DNA of 64,000 nt, taken from the NCBI RefSeq assembly GCF_016920785.2, contig NW_024609837.1, forward strand, positions 51,388,671 through 51,452,670, in the 5' to 3' direction. Source of the DNA: Ixodes scapularis. Taxonomy: Eukaryota; Arthropoda; Arachnida; Ixodida; Ixodidae. The stretch's first letter is position 1. Each line of letters begins with the position of its first letter. A program made the position numbers and the translations under genes. Shown here one piece after another: positions 47,988 through 59,113 of this stretch. The notes below the pieces were generated by a model that did no database searches, was not told where the DNA came from, and saw nothing but the letters and a program-made list of their open reading frames with translations.

Positions 47988-48199
47988 GGTGCAGCTGATA
48001 AAACCCGGTTGTTCGACTGACGTCTAACTCCTGGTTAGTTCAGTCGGTAGAGCGCTCCACTGGAAATGGAGAGGTCCCTGGTTCGATACAAGGGCCAGGC
48101 AGATTTTTTCAGGACGCACCAGTCACATAGCTCTGTTTGGATATTCGTGTTCGTTCTTTGTCCCTCCTGTTCCCTTTGACCGGGGATTATTATCGTTTA
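47988..48199 (+). mobile_element. tRNA-derived SINE (Ruka-like)
   Basis: The element has a tRNA-like head at 48034-48105 with an A box (TTAGTTCAGTCGG) and a B box (GGTTCGATAC). The acceptor strands CCTGGTT and GGCCAGG pair. The anticodon loop CTGGAAA would carry GGA. The body continues gcagattttttcaggacg and ends near ggggattattatcgttt. A 5' extension (ggtgcagctgataaaaccc) is shared with the other copy at 36766-36972. A serine-like tRNA head on a tick SINE is what is described for Ruka. The short variable arm and the shared non-tRNA body argue against a functional tRNA gene. Confidence 0.8.
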
Positions 48200-48389
48200 C
48201 GTGACACACGGCGTGACGTCAAAGTCGTGGCGTGCGGCGGAAAGTCAACGTGGAATCTTTTGGCAGAGAGCCGAAAATAGCCCGCGTCTATATGGATTGC
48301 GATCGACGGCGCAAAACACGCAACATGTCCCATTAAACGAGTAAAAAAAAAGGAAACATCAAGTGCCATCACACGTTGTTGCATTTGGT

Positions 48390-48780
48390 TGAATGTCGAA
48401 GCCAAGCGACTTTCCACGCATGCAAAGCACCAAGAGCGTCCCGTGGGCAAACTCGCGACCCATTCACAAACAATACATGTTCGTCGTGCCAAACATCCCC
48501 TTCCAACGAAAGCCAAGACACACGCGCCACGCCCGATGTCGTCCTCGTAGGACGCATTGTCCCCCGTCAAAACAGAAGAAAGACCTCGACGCCGCAAAAC
48601 GGGCGAGACACCGGAAGTCGTCCATATCGACAACAACCGCGGCGTTGGGACACTCGAGAAGACTCGAACAGACCGCGCGTAGACGGCCACGCTGCGTCGC
48701 CCCGTTCCAGACAGTCCCCAAAGAAGAAAGAGACAACCCCGCCCTCCCCCCCCAAGAAAAAAAGAGAAAAGTAAAGAAAA
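48390..48780 (+). pseudogene. possible decayed gag-like/ORF1 tail of a retroelement
   Basis: One plus frame (48376-48774) has a cysteine-containing stretch (ECRSQATFHACKAP, NNTCSSCQTSP) followed by a strongly basic, Ser/Arg/Pro-rich tail (RQNRRKTSTPQNGRDTGSR, then SPKKKETTPP). This composition resembles nucleic-acid-binding tails of LINE ORF1 or gag proteins. The zinc knuckle spacing is not canonical and no RT follows, so the call is weak. Confidence 0.22.
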
Positions 48781-48813
48781 GGCAGGCACGTGTACAGTCA
48801 CATGCTGTTGAAA

Positions 48814-48896
48814 GTGACCCCGTTAATATGGACACCCCGGTACATAATACGTTGATAGTGACCCGGTTAATATGGATACCCCGGTACATAATACGG
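48814..48896. repeat. two-copy tandem repeat, about 39-43 bp unit
   Basis: gtgaccccgttaatatggac, accccggtacataatac is repeated as gtgacccggttaatatggat, accccggtacataatac. Confidence 0.9.
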
Positions 48897-48925
48897 AGAG
48901 ACATGGCGGGAGAAGAGGAGACGGA

Positions 48926-48980
48926 AGCGGTGGGGGACGTCAGAATGCCGAGCTCCGATTGGAAGGATTAGTGGGTACAT
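48926..48980. repeat. remnant of the fold-back MITE family of 3090-3290
   Basis: gacgtcagaatgccgagctc, cgattgg, then ttagtgggtac matches one arm and the central block only. Confidence 0.5.
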
Positions 48981-50666
48981 GCAAAAGGATAACTGTCTTT
49001 GACTCTGCTGGCTGCTAAAACGAGTTCGAACGCCCAACACTGGCGTTGGAACGCTAGGCACTGGGTAAGGAGCAGCGTCATTCTGATCGGGGCTCTCCGC
49101 TCTCCCCCTCACACCTCTATCCACACAGACAACGGCTTCGAAGACGAACTTCTTGATTCCTTCATTTACAAAATCAACCGGCAGCGCCGAAGCATTATAG
49201 CGAATATTATAGTTAGCATGTATATATGTAAAAGAAACTCGTTTGTCGAACATGAACTTGTAACACATCGGTTGAGGCGATTAATTAAACACAAAATCAG
49301 GTTTTTAAAAAAAATACAAGCAAGTTAAAAATTAAAATTACTTCACGAAAAAAAAAAAAAAAAAAAAAAAAAACATCTTATGTTAATATTCATAATGACA
49401 GACTCAGGCAATGCATACCACTCGGTGATTCTGCGAGAAGAAAAAAAAAATGGATATTTTTCCCGTAGAGGGCGCGACAGAATATTTCGCTTGAGTTTCA
49501 TCGGATGATCAACGAGACTCGAAACATAGTTTCATAATCCTCAGGCGGGTAGACACGCGCATGTTTGTCGCGTTAATACTCGCGGTGCGTTTGATTCCGA
49601 AAAGCCGCAGTCCCCACCGCTCCCTCATCGTACAAAGGCTGCACACATGATGTCAGGATTCCGCGTCTCGAGCATGTGTCGAAGCACGTACGCTTCGCGC
49701 GTATGTATCGGCTTCGAGCATGCCTGCAGACAGTGTTTGCATGAAAGGACATTGTACGATGAAGAGACACAGACAGTGTCTCAAGACTTCCGTCGGCAGG
49801 TGTCCGCATTACCGAGACGTCGCCGTGTAAAAAGAACCTTCGCGGACACTCCTCGAGAGGAGGGCTCCCATCTCGGCAGAGGGCCCATCTTGGCGCAGAG
49901 CGGCGAACAGGGCCAGCCGAAAGCAATTCCCGGGCCTTATCTCTCCACACGCCGACAATGCGGACACAAATGTAGCGCGGCCTGTCTCCCGCCAAACCTA
50001 TTTCTCTCTTTCCCGCCCACACGCTTTCTTCGGTCTTTTTGCTTCGTCGCTCCGATTGCAACCAGCGCTGCGAGCGAGGGCTAATTGCCGAGAGTCAAAT
50101 TTGTCGAGTGGACCTCCCAAGAGATAACTCCCCACGCAGCCAAAAGGCACTTCCAAATATCAAGAGCCAAGAAAAAAAAAAAAAAAGAAACCGTTCCTTA
50201 TAAAGCCCTAAAGGGTACACTCCGGCGTTTTTTTCTTCCTCGTTGTTCCCAATTTGTTCTAAAGTTGACTAAACACACCTACAGACATCGCTGAAGTAGT
50301 AACTTCAATATTAGGCCAAATATTCGTCTTTAACACAAAGTTCCCTCTCTCTCCCTTCCCTCTCTCTCCCTTTTTTTTTTTTTTTTTTCTTGTTCTCAGC
50401 TGAAGTTTTTTGATGCGACGCCAGAGGCGGGCATGCAGGCATCCATTGTTTTGGCCGTAGAATTTCTTTCCAACCGATTGAAAGAACTTTGAATGGTATG
50501 AAACGGATGTTTTGGATGCTCGCTCCAGCACTCCCGTGGGAGCAAATGACGGCACACTCGGTTTTCGGACTCCTTTGCTCGACCTGCAAAGCCTACCTGC
50601 CACTAACAACTCTATACAGGGTTGTCAGACCAATCCGGACTTTTTCCAGATTTCGTCTCGCAAATC
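48981..50666. other. no gene recognised
   Basis: It contains A-runs (49349-49373, 49439-49449) and a C/T-rich run (50345-50390). The 162-codon minus frame at 49573-50061 overlaps a similar-length frame on the other strand, and neither has a recognisable domain. Confidence 0.35.
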
Positions 50667-52811
50667 TATAGACCTTTTCACCCTCCACCGCATGGGCGCT
50701 GCCATCTTGGAATCACGTGATGCGGCCGCCATTAGGTTGCTTCAACTCGTTGCTCCGCTCTCCCGTCCGCGCCTTGGCGGATGCTTTGAATTTGTGTTTT
50801 TCGTCGCGTTTCACCGCGTCTCTTGCCTTACTCCGTAAAGTGTCGTCCGATACTTATACTTACCATGCGATTGCAGTACATCATTATGCGCGCAACTTCT
50901 GTAGTTGATTTTGTAACACGTTTTGAATATTTTTTTTTTTTTTTACCGTCGGCGTGCGGGATACGTGTGAAAATGTTCTATAGGAACAGGAATCAGCGTT
51001 AGCACCTGCGCACATTGAATACATATATATGACTTGAAGAGAGCCTCGAGAGTTCAAATACCAATAACTTATGAGAACTGAGGTTTGGTTACTAATAAGG
51101 GCGGAACATTTGCGATAGGAAGCCCAATGTTATTATATATATGAGTGCGCATTGGTGTCAAGGAAGAAAACAAAAACACTCAGCGTAATAAACCACGTGT
51201 TTTTCCTGAAAACATGGTGTTTTGTAGTTCCAATTCAGATCGAAAAAAAGTTTCTTTTGATTAGACTAGGGAACTTGTGGACAAGGCGCCGGAACAAACA
51301 TTTAGTTTGAATTATTTTTTATGCTATAAATAATGGTACCTTAACATTAGGCAACTTGTTTGTTCGCGATATCACACCTATATCTGTTTTACGTTCTTAA
51401 TTGCGTGTGTGGTATAAGCATTCGCTTTATCGGTTTATTTATGAATTGATTGTATATCGTGGTTGATCCCATGTCCATAATCTTTCAGTTGCTTAAGTCA
51501 TTTTTTAATATAACCATAGAGTTTCAATTAATTTATTTCAACACAAATATTTAAACTCCCCGCGTAAGAAACTGCCACAGACAGCTTGATAGTGCCTATG
51601 ATTCATAAAATTTGACGCCGAAAAGAATCCTTCCGCATGAAAATCACCCGAGTGCAGCCGGTTGTCGACTTCGAACAGGGAGTTACTTTCAGGAGATGGC
51701 GACGTCAAAATGTGCAAAGCGCGTCGTTTCCAATCAGCGAACAGCTTTCGTTCATTGGGTGGCGCCTGGCGTTCGACTTCAGCCAAACTTATCGGAGATC
51801 ATTTCTTTTGCGCTCTTCAATTTCATTCGGCAAATTTTACGGAAGATGGATATGAGACTTTATTTGAAGTCTGGCATTCACTTATCTTACCATTATTATA
51901 CCTTGAGAACGTCGTAAGCAAATGTCCATATAACAAAACGTTTATTTCACAAGGCCAATATTTTGAAATGCTGTAAATGAGTACTTTAGTTAAAGAAATT
52001 TTCTAGTCAGCCTAGACTGGTTCATCAAAATATTTCTCGAGCGCTTAATTTCTTTAAATAAAACAGGCCGAGACAATATCACTTTTTTATATTATCTGCG
52101 TGATTATATTAAACTTTTCTAGTCATTATAAAAGACGTTTCCAGTCTCGAAGGTAGAAAAGGTTGGTGTACGGAAACCAAACATCGAACAGTAAACTTGT
52201 CAGTTCATCTGATTGTTGATTCAGCAGATTGTTAATCATGTTGTCGACCTGATCTTTCACTAAGCACTCATGCAATATAGTCTGTTGCAATATAAGATGA
52301 TCACTTCAATATATGACTTGAGCGCGAGCTATCTACTTCCGTACCGCTCGGTGCACGCACAGCCAAAGCATGGCGGCAGGCAACGAGCGCACGTAGCAGG
52401 CGGAGCTTGTCCTGCTCTTTATTTTTTTCTTCTTGAAACTAGTGTCCACGGGTACGGCCGTGGACAATGGTAATCCTCCCTGTGCATCAGCGCAGTTGTT
52501 TCACCGCCGAACCTGACCGAAATTAATGATGGACGGAATCAGACGCATATAGTGTTAGTAAAAAAAGATCGCAATTAAGGCTCGAAACCACTTCGTGGTT
52601 TGCCAAGTGGCTCAATACTATTGCTTCATTCGCTGTGATCTACTAGAAAGAAATTCATATCGCAAAATTAATCGAAAGTGGCATGAAACAGCATCACAAT
52701 CGCGTGTACGTTGAAACCGAAACCGACCAAATTGAAGCAACCTAATGGCGCCGAGTGCGGCAGCGCCCTCTACCCGCCGGTCAGGCAACTACTGAAATGA
52801 AAAGGTCTATA
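50667..52811. mobile_element. TIR element (2.1 kb), TATAGACCTTTTCA ends
   Basis: tatagaccttttcaccctcc and gaaatgaaaaggtctata are inverted. A second matching block lies about 45-80 bp in: gggcgctgcc and ccattaggttgcttcaa on the left, against ttgaagcaacctaatggcg and ggcagcgccc on the right. The long AT-rich interior has no recognisable transposase. Confidence 0.72.
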
Positions 52812-54467
52812 CACTCAGGCTAACCGGCCGTATCGCGCTTCTGTGGCCACGCGGTTCGACAGCGGATCGCCGCACGATAAACAATGCGCGACTTGCTCAA
52901 AAATGAGCGGGGAATACGAACCGGAGGGCAGCAATGCTCGAACCGCTTCGCGCCGCGCCTAAGCAAATCGTTGCCTGGTATCGGTACAAGAAGACACACG
53001 CTTACAGCATTGCCAAGAAGTCCGGTTAATCTGTCAGCCAGGAAGACGTTACGGCAGGCCAAGCAAAGCGCAGGAAATGGTCGATATTCATTTTATCTCT
53101 GCCTCTGCGTTTTTTTTTTTTTTTTTTTTTTTTTCCCTGAATATGGTGAATTTCCCAGATTTATCTCTACGACCTTGCATTTTAATGTTGGTTTTGGCAT
53201 AGCCTTCACCTGCGGATTTCGCAATAACTCGTAAATATTTAGAAATACTGCGTATCACGCCGGAAAGGGTATCAGAAAATTACTACCCGCACCGGCTCGT
53301 TCCTAAACTAAAAATTTTTTTTATATATCCTGTGTTTACTCTTTTCGGCGTGCTATTATATCATCTGTAAATTAAAAATAGCTATTGAAAAGACTGCAAA
53401 CTAAGGTTATGCCAAAACCATCATTAAAATTTTTCTGCGCCCTCCTGCAGTGGGATGACAACGTTAGAAATCAAGCAAAAAAAAAATATCGGTAGGGATT
53501 TTTAGCAAACCGCGGAACAAGGTAACGGTTTGCTAAAAATCCCCAATGTGCGTGTTTTTTTTTTTTTCTTTCGTTCTACTGGTGTAACGTCGAAGAGCAA
53601 GTTGGCCATGTTAGAACAAGGCCAACTTTCTGGGACAATTCCGCGTAACACCGAAAGTATTTGAGGATATATGAAAATTATTTTTGATTTGCGTTTTATG
53701 ATACCCCAGGCAATTACAGTAACGGGGAACGTTACAATATTTTGTCGAGAAAATCAGAAATCGAACATTGTTGGGAATGTGGCCCATAGGGTTCAATGGG
53801 AGCGAATTTCTAAAGCCTTAAAATAAAAAAAAATAAAAAAAAAATAAAAACAATACACGTTCAAAAGTAAAATATTCTCGCGGAACATTGTGGTGTGCGT
53901 TGTTGTTCGGTTGAAATTCTAATTTAGTGCGTGCGCCGATGTCCAAGGAAGTTGGTGATATCCTTTGCGTCTCCGTGTATATTGTGCTTAGTGTCCTGCG
54001 TCATATCTATTGCATATTGTCAGTATCAGATGATTTAGATCTATCTTTCTCATTAGTATTAGTTCCTGTCAGAACATGCCAACGTTCCATGGACTTTGAT
54101 CAGTGCTTGGTGAGTTTTCTGCACTCCCAATTAATGTCTAATGTCACAATTAGCTAAATATTAAATTTCAAAATAGAGTAGATGTATTCATCTACCTCAT
54201 ATTCTCTTTTTTATTAAATTTTATTCTAACTTTCAGTTTTGTACTTAAATGCTTATCTTGGAATATTAATTTAGTTTTTACTCGTCTATATTTAATTATT
54301 CATTTTGCGGCTTTCAAACGAAACAAGAAGTTTGGAGACGCCTGCCGTGGATGCAGGCAGCTCCGCCTACATTTGCGTTTGCATCATTTTTCCTTTCAAC
54401 GTAAACAATATTTGGCTAGCTGCTCCGGATTTCCTGAACGCGTATTTCGTCAAGCCGTGGCCCGTCA
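52812..54467. other. AT-rich stretch with repeat arms, no gene
   Basis: The inverted pair ttttaatgttggttttggca (about 53180) and gttatgccaaaaccatcatt (about 53408) marks a fold-back of about 250 bp. The same word (gacgccaaaaccaacattca) occurs in the duplicated blocks at 41764 and 57202. A T-run lies at 53110-53134. Nothing coding was recognised. Confidence 0.5.
53495..53543. repeat. short hairpin, TTTTAGCAAACCG family
   Basis: gggatttttagcaaaccg and cggtttgctaaaaatccc are perfect inverted arms with a 13-base loop. The arm sequence equals the terminus of 29196-29354. Confidence 0.9.
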
Positions 54468-54706
54468 CGTCCCATAATGCAAAGCACGCAGCGTTGCATC
54501 ATGGGACGCCACAGATGTACGCACCAATTCAGTTTCTCCGCTAAATTTAGCGGGAAAGTTGAGTTGGCGCACATGTTCGCGACGTCCTATAATGCAACGC
54601 GCGCAGTGCTGCATCATGGGACGTAACAGACGTACACACCAATTCAGTTTCCCCGTTAGATTTAGCGGGAAAGCTGAGTTGGCGAACAGGTTCGTGACGT
54701 CCCATA
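54468..54706. repeat. 115-bp tandem repeat running into the gap
   Basis: cccataatgc, cctataatgc and cccata recur at 54471, 54586 and 54701, exactly 115 bases apart. Each unit has a gcatcatgggacg block, a ccaattcagtttc block and a TTTAGCGGGAAA block. The third unit is cut by the Ns. Confidence 0.93.
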
Positions 54707-54806
54707 NNNNNNNNNNNNNNNNNNNNNNNNNNNNNNNNNNNNNNNNNNNNNNNNNNNNNNNNNNNNNNNNNNNNNNNNNNNNNNNNNNNNNNNNNNNNNN
54801 NNNNNN
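54707..54806. other. assembly gap, 100 N
   Basis: Exactly 100 consecutive Ns are present, the conventional placeholder for a gap of unknown size. Confidence 1.
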
Positions 54807-55914
54807 CTCCTTAGATCTGTAACTTTATTGGTCGAGCAGCTAACGGTGTTTAGCTACTTAGAAGTTCTAACGCGATAGCGTTTAGGACTCGTGTCTCAGA
54901 AAATACGGGGTCGGCGTGGGTGGAACCGTCAAATCCCATAATGCAAAGCGCGCAGCCACGTGTGAGGTCACACGTGGCTCGGACGTCACGATCCTATCGA
55001 CCCGCTAAATTTGGCGCAGAAAGTTTGTGCTAAAATTAGCGAAAATTTTCCCGCCAAGTTTAGAGGGTCGGTAGGGTCGTGACGTCACAGTCATGTGTAA
55101 CGTCACGTGCCACCTGACGCTGCAGACTAGGCCACGCACACACGCTTGCACAGGTTGGGAACGCGAGCAGGTTCATTTGACAAGGCTTTGCTAACCGCAC
55201 CCGATAACGCTGTCGCGTTCCAGTCTTAAAGGCGAAGCTTAAGCGCCCTCCACGTTTTTATTGTTATTTCTCAGATAATTTCTAGGCGTTTTGTTTTGTG
55301 CATTTTAGTGTGTTGTGCAATCACGTGACATTCAACGAGAGTCTGGCACCGCGACCACTTTCCAATCTGGCAACGGCGGTCACATTACAGCACTGAAATC
55401 GAAATGGCCATTCCAGTTCTATTCAATAAGCTTCCAAGCAACCAGCCATCTCAACTGACCCGCTGCCAAAACCCGTAGCGCCGTCCGCGGTCCCAAAGGG
55501 AATGCCGGGATCGCCCGGAAACGCAGGCGAGCGGGCGAGGACAGGCGAGCAAGAGCGCTATCCTCTCTCGCTTTCTTCCGTGTCACGTGGTATTTAGATG
55601 CCTCAGGGGCAAGGGACTTCGCGCGCCGCCTTTCGGGGTTTTTGCGAAAGATCTATTCACTCGCGTCTGCTCCCACGGAACAACTGACGAATAAAAGGCA
55701 TCCCACTTAGCGCATTACAATTTTCCTTAAAAAAAAAAAAAAAAAAAGTAAAACCTCAAAACAGCAGCAGCCTCATGCGGTGCTATCTATACACGCTTTT
55801 ATTATAAAAGCAAGGGCTCCGCGTTCTCGCAACTTTTGCTGCTGGTTGCTGTTTCCGCTGCACTCCTATTTGCTCCTCCGTTACACGCTACGACGCCCCA
55901 CGGTCTCCCTGTCT

Positions 55915-55945
55915 TCTCCTCCCCCCCCCCCCCCCCCCCCCCCCC
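55915..55945. repeat. C-run in copy 2
   Basis: A run of about 26 c lies here, where copy 1 has a short ct repeat (tctctctctctcccccc, 40507-40530). The frames through it (55780-56114) are proline- or glycine-rich artefacts. Confidence 0.9.
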
Positions 55946-58573
55946 TCTTCCGTGCGCGGTACGCGGAAAGATGCCTTCGCAGCGTATTCCGAGAATATCA
56001 ATTGTTAGCTTCCGCCGAAATCGGACCAGCCTCGCGCAAAAAACGAAAAGAAAAGAGAGGAGAAAAGTTTCGCGCTTCAATCAACACTTGAGACGATTTC
56101 TCGCCCTTTTTTAGACCTCTCTCTCTTTTTCTTTTTGGAAGAACGTTCCATGACAGCGTTTTCCTTTTCCTCGGCGTCAAAGCCCCCTCTTATCCGTGGC
56201 AGCTTCCCCAATCACAATCGAACATTTTTTCCATATGTAACTTAGGCGACATGTGCACATGTGCACCTCTCGTTTGCTGACCGCCATTTTGTTTCTGGAT
56301 ACTTTATTTTTTGCTCGTTCTTCAAAACAACAAATAAATTGCCCTATTTTTTGCTACATTCTTTGCTTACCTGTAAAACGGACCTGAAAATGCAAATTTC
56401 GGACAGTGCAGACTCTCCGGACTTCGCAACCCTGAGCAGAGAGCCCGAAGATTAGACATACACCAATCGAAATCCGTAGCATACTTTCGGCAAGATTTTT
56501 TTTTTTTTAGGTATTCGATTTAATGTCACCGGATCTTGGAGAAGTAGCGCCATCTTTCCGTATGGTCGCCATTTTCGTTCATGGAACGAGCAGTTTCTCC
56601 TTGAACCCTCCACTCCTGGTGGGCCGATCGAAATTCGCGGCGACGGATTGCTTTTAAAAAGACATTTTTCGTATACCGAGATTTCGTTGTTATCCACACA
56701 CCGGCGAAACAAGCGCGCATCTTCGCACCTGCAACGCAATGGGGCGTCGATGCTTGGCGGCATTGAAAAGTAATTTATCCGTCTTGGAATACGCAAGAAC
56801 AAATAGGTGATATGTGGAGATACGCGTGACCGACAGGTTGATTCCATATACCCAGCGTCAAAGATGCTTACATTGGCGACAAACGCATTCAGCACGATGA
56901 TGCTCCATGGCGACCTTGGCGCGACTGCTTCAGGAATCAGAACGAGCCTCTCGAAGCTTCGGAGATTTGGAGGGATCGAAATGGCGATAGCGACGGCACC
57001 GATCAGGAGGTGTTGGTCGTCCGTATGTCAGTATCCCTGCCAGCAGACAGGGAAGGGAATCGCACTTTGCTTTCCCAGGAAACAGTGACTTTAACTCGAA
57101 CTAACTGCATTTTTGAAATACCCGGAATTTACTCTTCTCGCCACGCTATTTCTTATCTCCAAGTTCAGAGTAGTTATCGAGAAAAGGGAAAACGAAGGTG
57201 ACGCCAAAACCAACATTCAAATTTCCCCACGCTTTCTAATGGTGTGACGTCACATGCTGTAAAGCTTTCAAATCAAGCAAAAGGTCTAAAAAAAAAAAAA
57301 AAAACAGCACCTTGCGAGTATTTTTTTCTCGTTATGCTGGAATCTGTCTGTATAGTCACCTATTCAAAGTTGCCACTGAATAGGTCTAAAAAGAAAACTG
57401 CCATGACCAATTTTAGGAACTCAATAACTTAGCAAAGTAAATAATATTTTGACCCATAATGCAGGTGCACAGTTCAGACATCTCTAATAATGTGTTGAAT
57501 CAAGTTTGAGGTCAATTAGTGACCACAAAGCGGTGGAATCACACACATGTCCAGCGCCTGTCCACGAAAACAAAGTTCAAAAGAAGGTTTGGTTTACGGA
57601 TCTCGGTGAGTTCCAACTGCACGACACCTTGCTCCAGCAGAGCGGTAGAGACGTCCTTCGCTTGTCTCTTGTATGTCTCCCTGCAGTGTTCTCGGCCTCT
57701 GAGCCGTTGCTCCATACTGTGAATCACAAACTCATCCAAGCCTCCATCTTGAGGACTTGTCATGTCTGTGAGCAGTGTTTATTGGCTGCTCGTTTAGTGG
57801 GACGCGCCGGATTCGCGTGACTTCCTTTAACACAAAATACGTTTTATCAGCGAATTAATTGAGAAGACCGTCACTGCAAAATATTGGGAGTTTTAACAAC
57901 AATGCATGCTCATTATTAACACGATCGCGCTTATCAAAACCCGTTAAATTGAATACTCGAAGGTGTGGACAAAGAATTACGGATCCCAAATGCTCAAACA
58001 CATATGCTCCCAAAAACGTTAAACGACACTAGAGTAAACGATATTGATTTGGTTGCTATTAGTTTTGGGGAATTGGGGCTCCTCCACCTATACTATATTT
58101 TTCGTGTTTATTGAGGTTTTTATTCTTCATGGTTCGATGCAATTACTCGCATAGACATGATGTGTGTTTATATTTAGTCCTGTTTCCTCGAAGCACTGCC
58201 CGCCACTGTGGGGCCGAGGGTTCATGAAGGAGCCTGTAGGCAGCTTTTTTCCTCGGTCCCCGTCATCGAGTGATGGGAATAAATCGATTACTATTATTAA
58301 GGCGAAATCCTTATATGTCTCATCGTTCGGTCAACCTTCAAAGTCCTTGAGCGAAAACACGTCGGCGACACGAAAAGTACCAAAACGTTTACGGGACCAC
58401 TCAGGCGAATTAGAGGCAATGAAAACAAGCGAATTAAAAGGAATTAAAGAGAAGAGTAATCAATGGGAATTAAGAGGGACTATAAAGCTAATTAAAAAGA
58501 ATTAAAGTGAATTAACAGGAATTAAAGCGAATTAAGTGGATGACTAAGCGAATTAAGATGATGACTCAGCACA

Positions 58574-58635
58574 TATAATGCAACGCGCGCAGCCACGTGT
58601 GACGTCACACGTGGCTGCGCGCGCGTTGCATTATA
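58574..58635. repeat. 62-bp near-perfect palindrome centred on TGACGTCA
   Basis: tataatgcaacgcgcgcagc, cacgtgtgac is followed without spacer by gtcacacgtggctgcgcgcg, cgttgcattata. The only defect is a 2-base CG length difference between the arms. Confidence 0.95.
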
Positions 58636-59113
58636 CGATTTACCAGCTAAATTAGGCAGGAAACTTTTCCCGACAAATTTAGCGGAACGTTTGTATTATT
58701 ATTCACGTGGCTGCGCGCGTTGCATTATACGATTTACCAGCTCAATTAGGTGGGAAACTTTTCCCGCTAAATTTAGCGAAACATTTGTGTTATTATTATG
58801 AAGAACCATCGCGAAGGGCTGTGACGTCACGGGACACACGACGTGGTCATGACGTCACACAACGCCATAACGACGTCCTCATGACGTCATGTCACCGTGA
58901 CGTTGTAATAACGTCAATCGTAGTTACGTCATGATGACGTCACCACGACGCCATCATAAATCCATGACGTTGCGCTACGCCACGTGGCGCAATGACGGCG
59001 TGTGACGTCACGGTCATCCGACCCCGTGGCTTCACAGACACACCGCGTGTGCACCCCCCTCACTCACAACACTTTCTGGGGCTCCGGGGTCTTTGTTACC
59101 GTGATATAACTTT

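Noticed and set aside
48034..48105. Functional tRNA gene
   Set aside because: The tRNA-like part is embedded in a SINE body shared with 36766-36972. The serine-type anticodon lacks a long variable arm, and pairing is imperfect.
48190..48801. 203-codon minus-strand frame
   Set aside because: It has no recognisable similarity and lies opposite a basic retroelement-like stretch on the plus strand, so it is more likely a shadow.
49573..50084. Overlapping 145- and 162-codon frames on opposite strands
   Set aside because: Neither shows a known domain, and simultaneous openness on both strands in GC-rich DNA is expected by chance.
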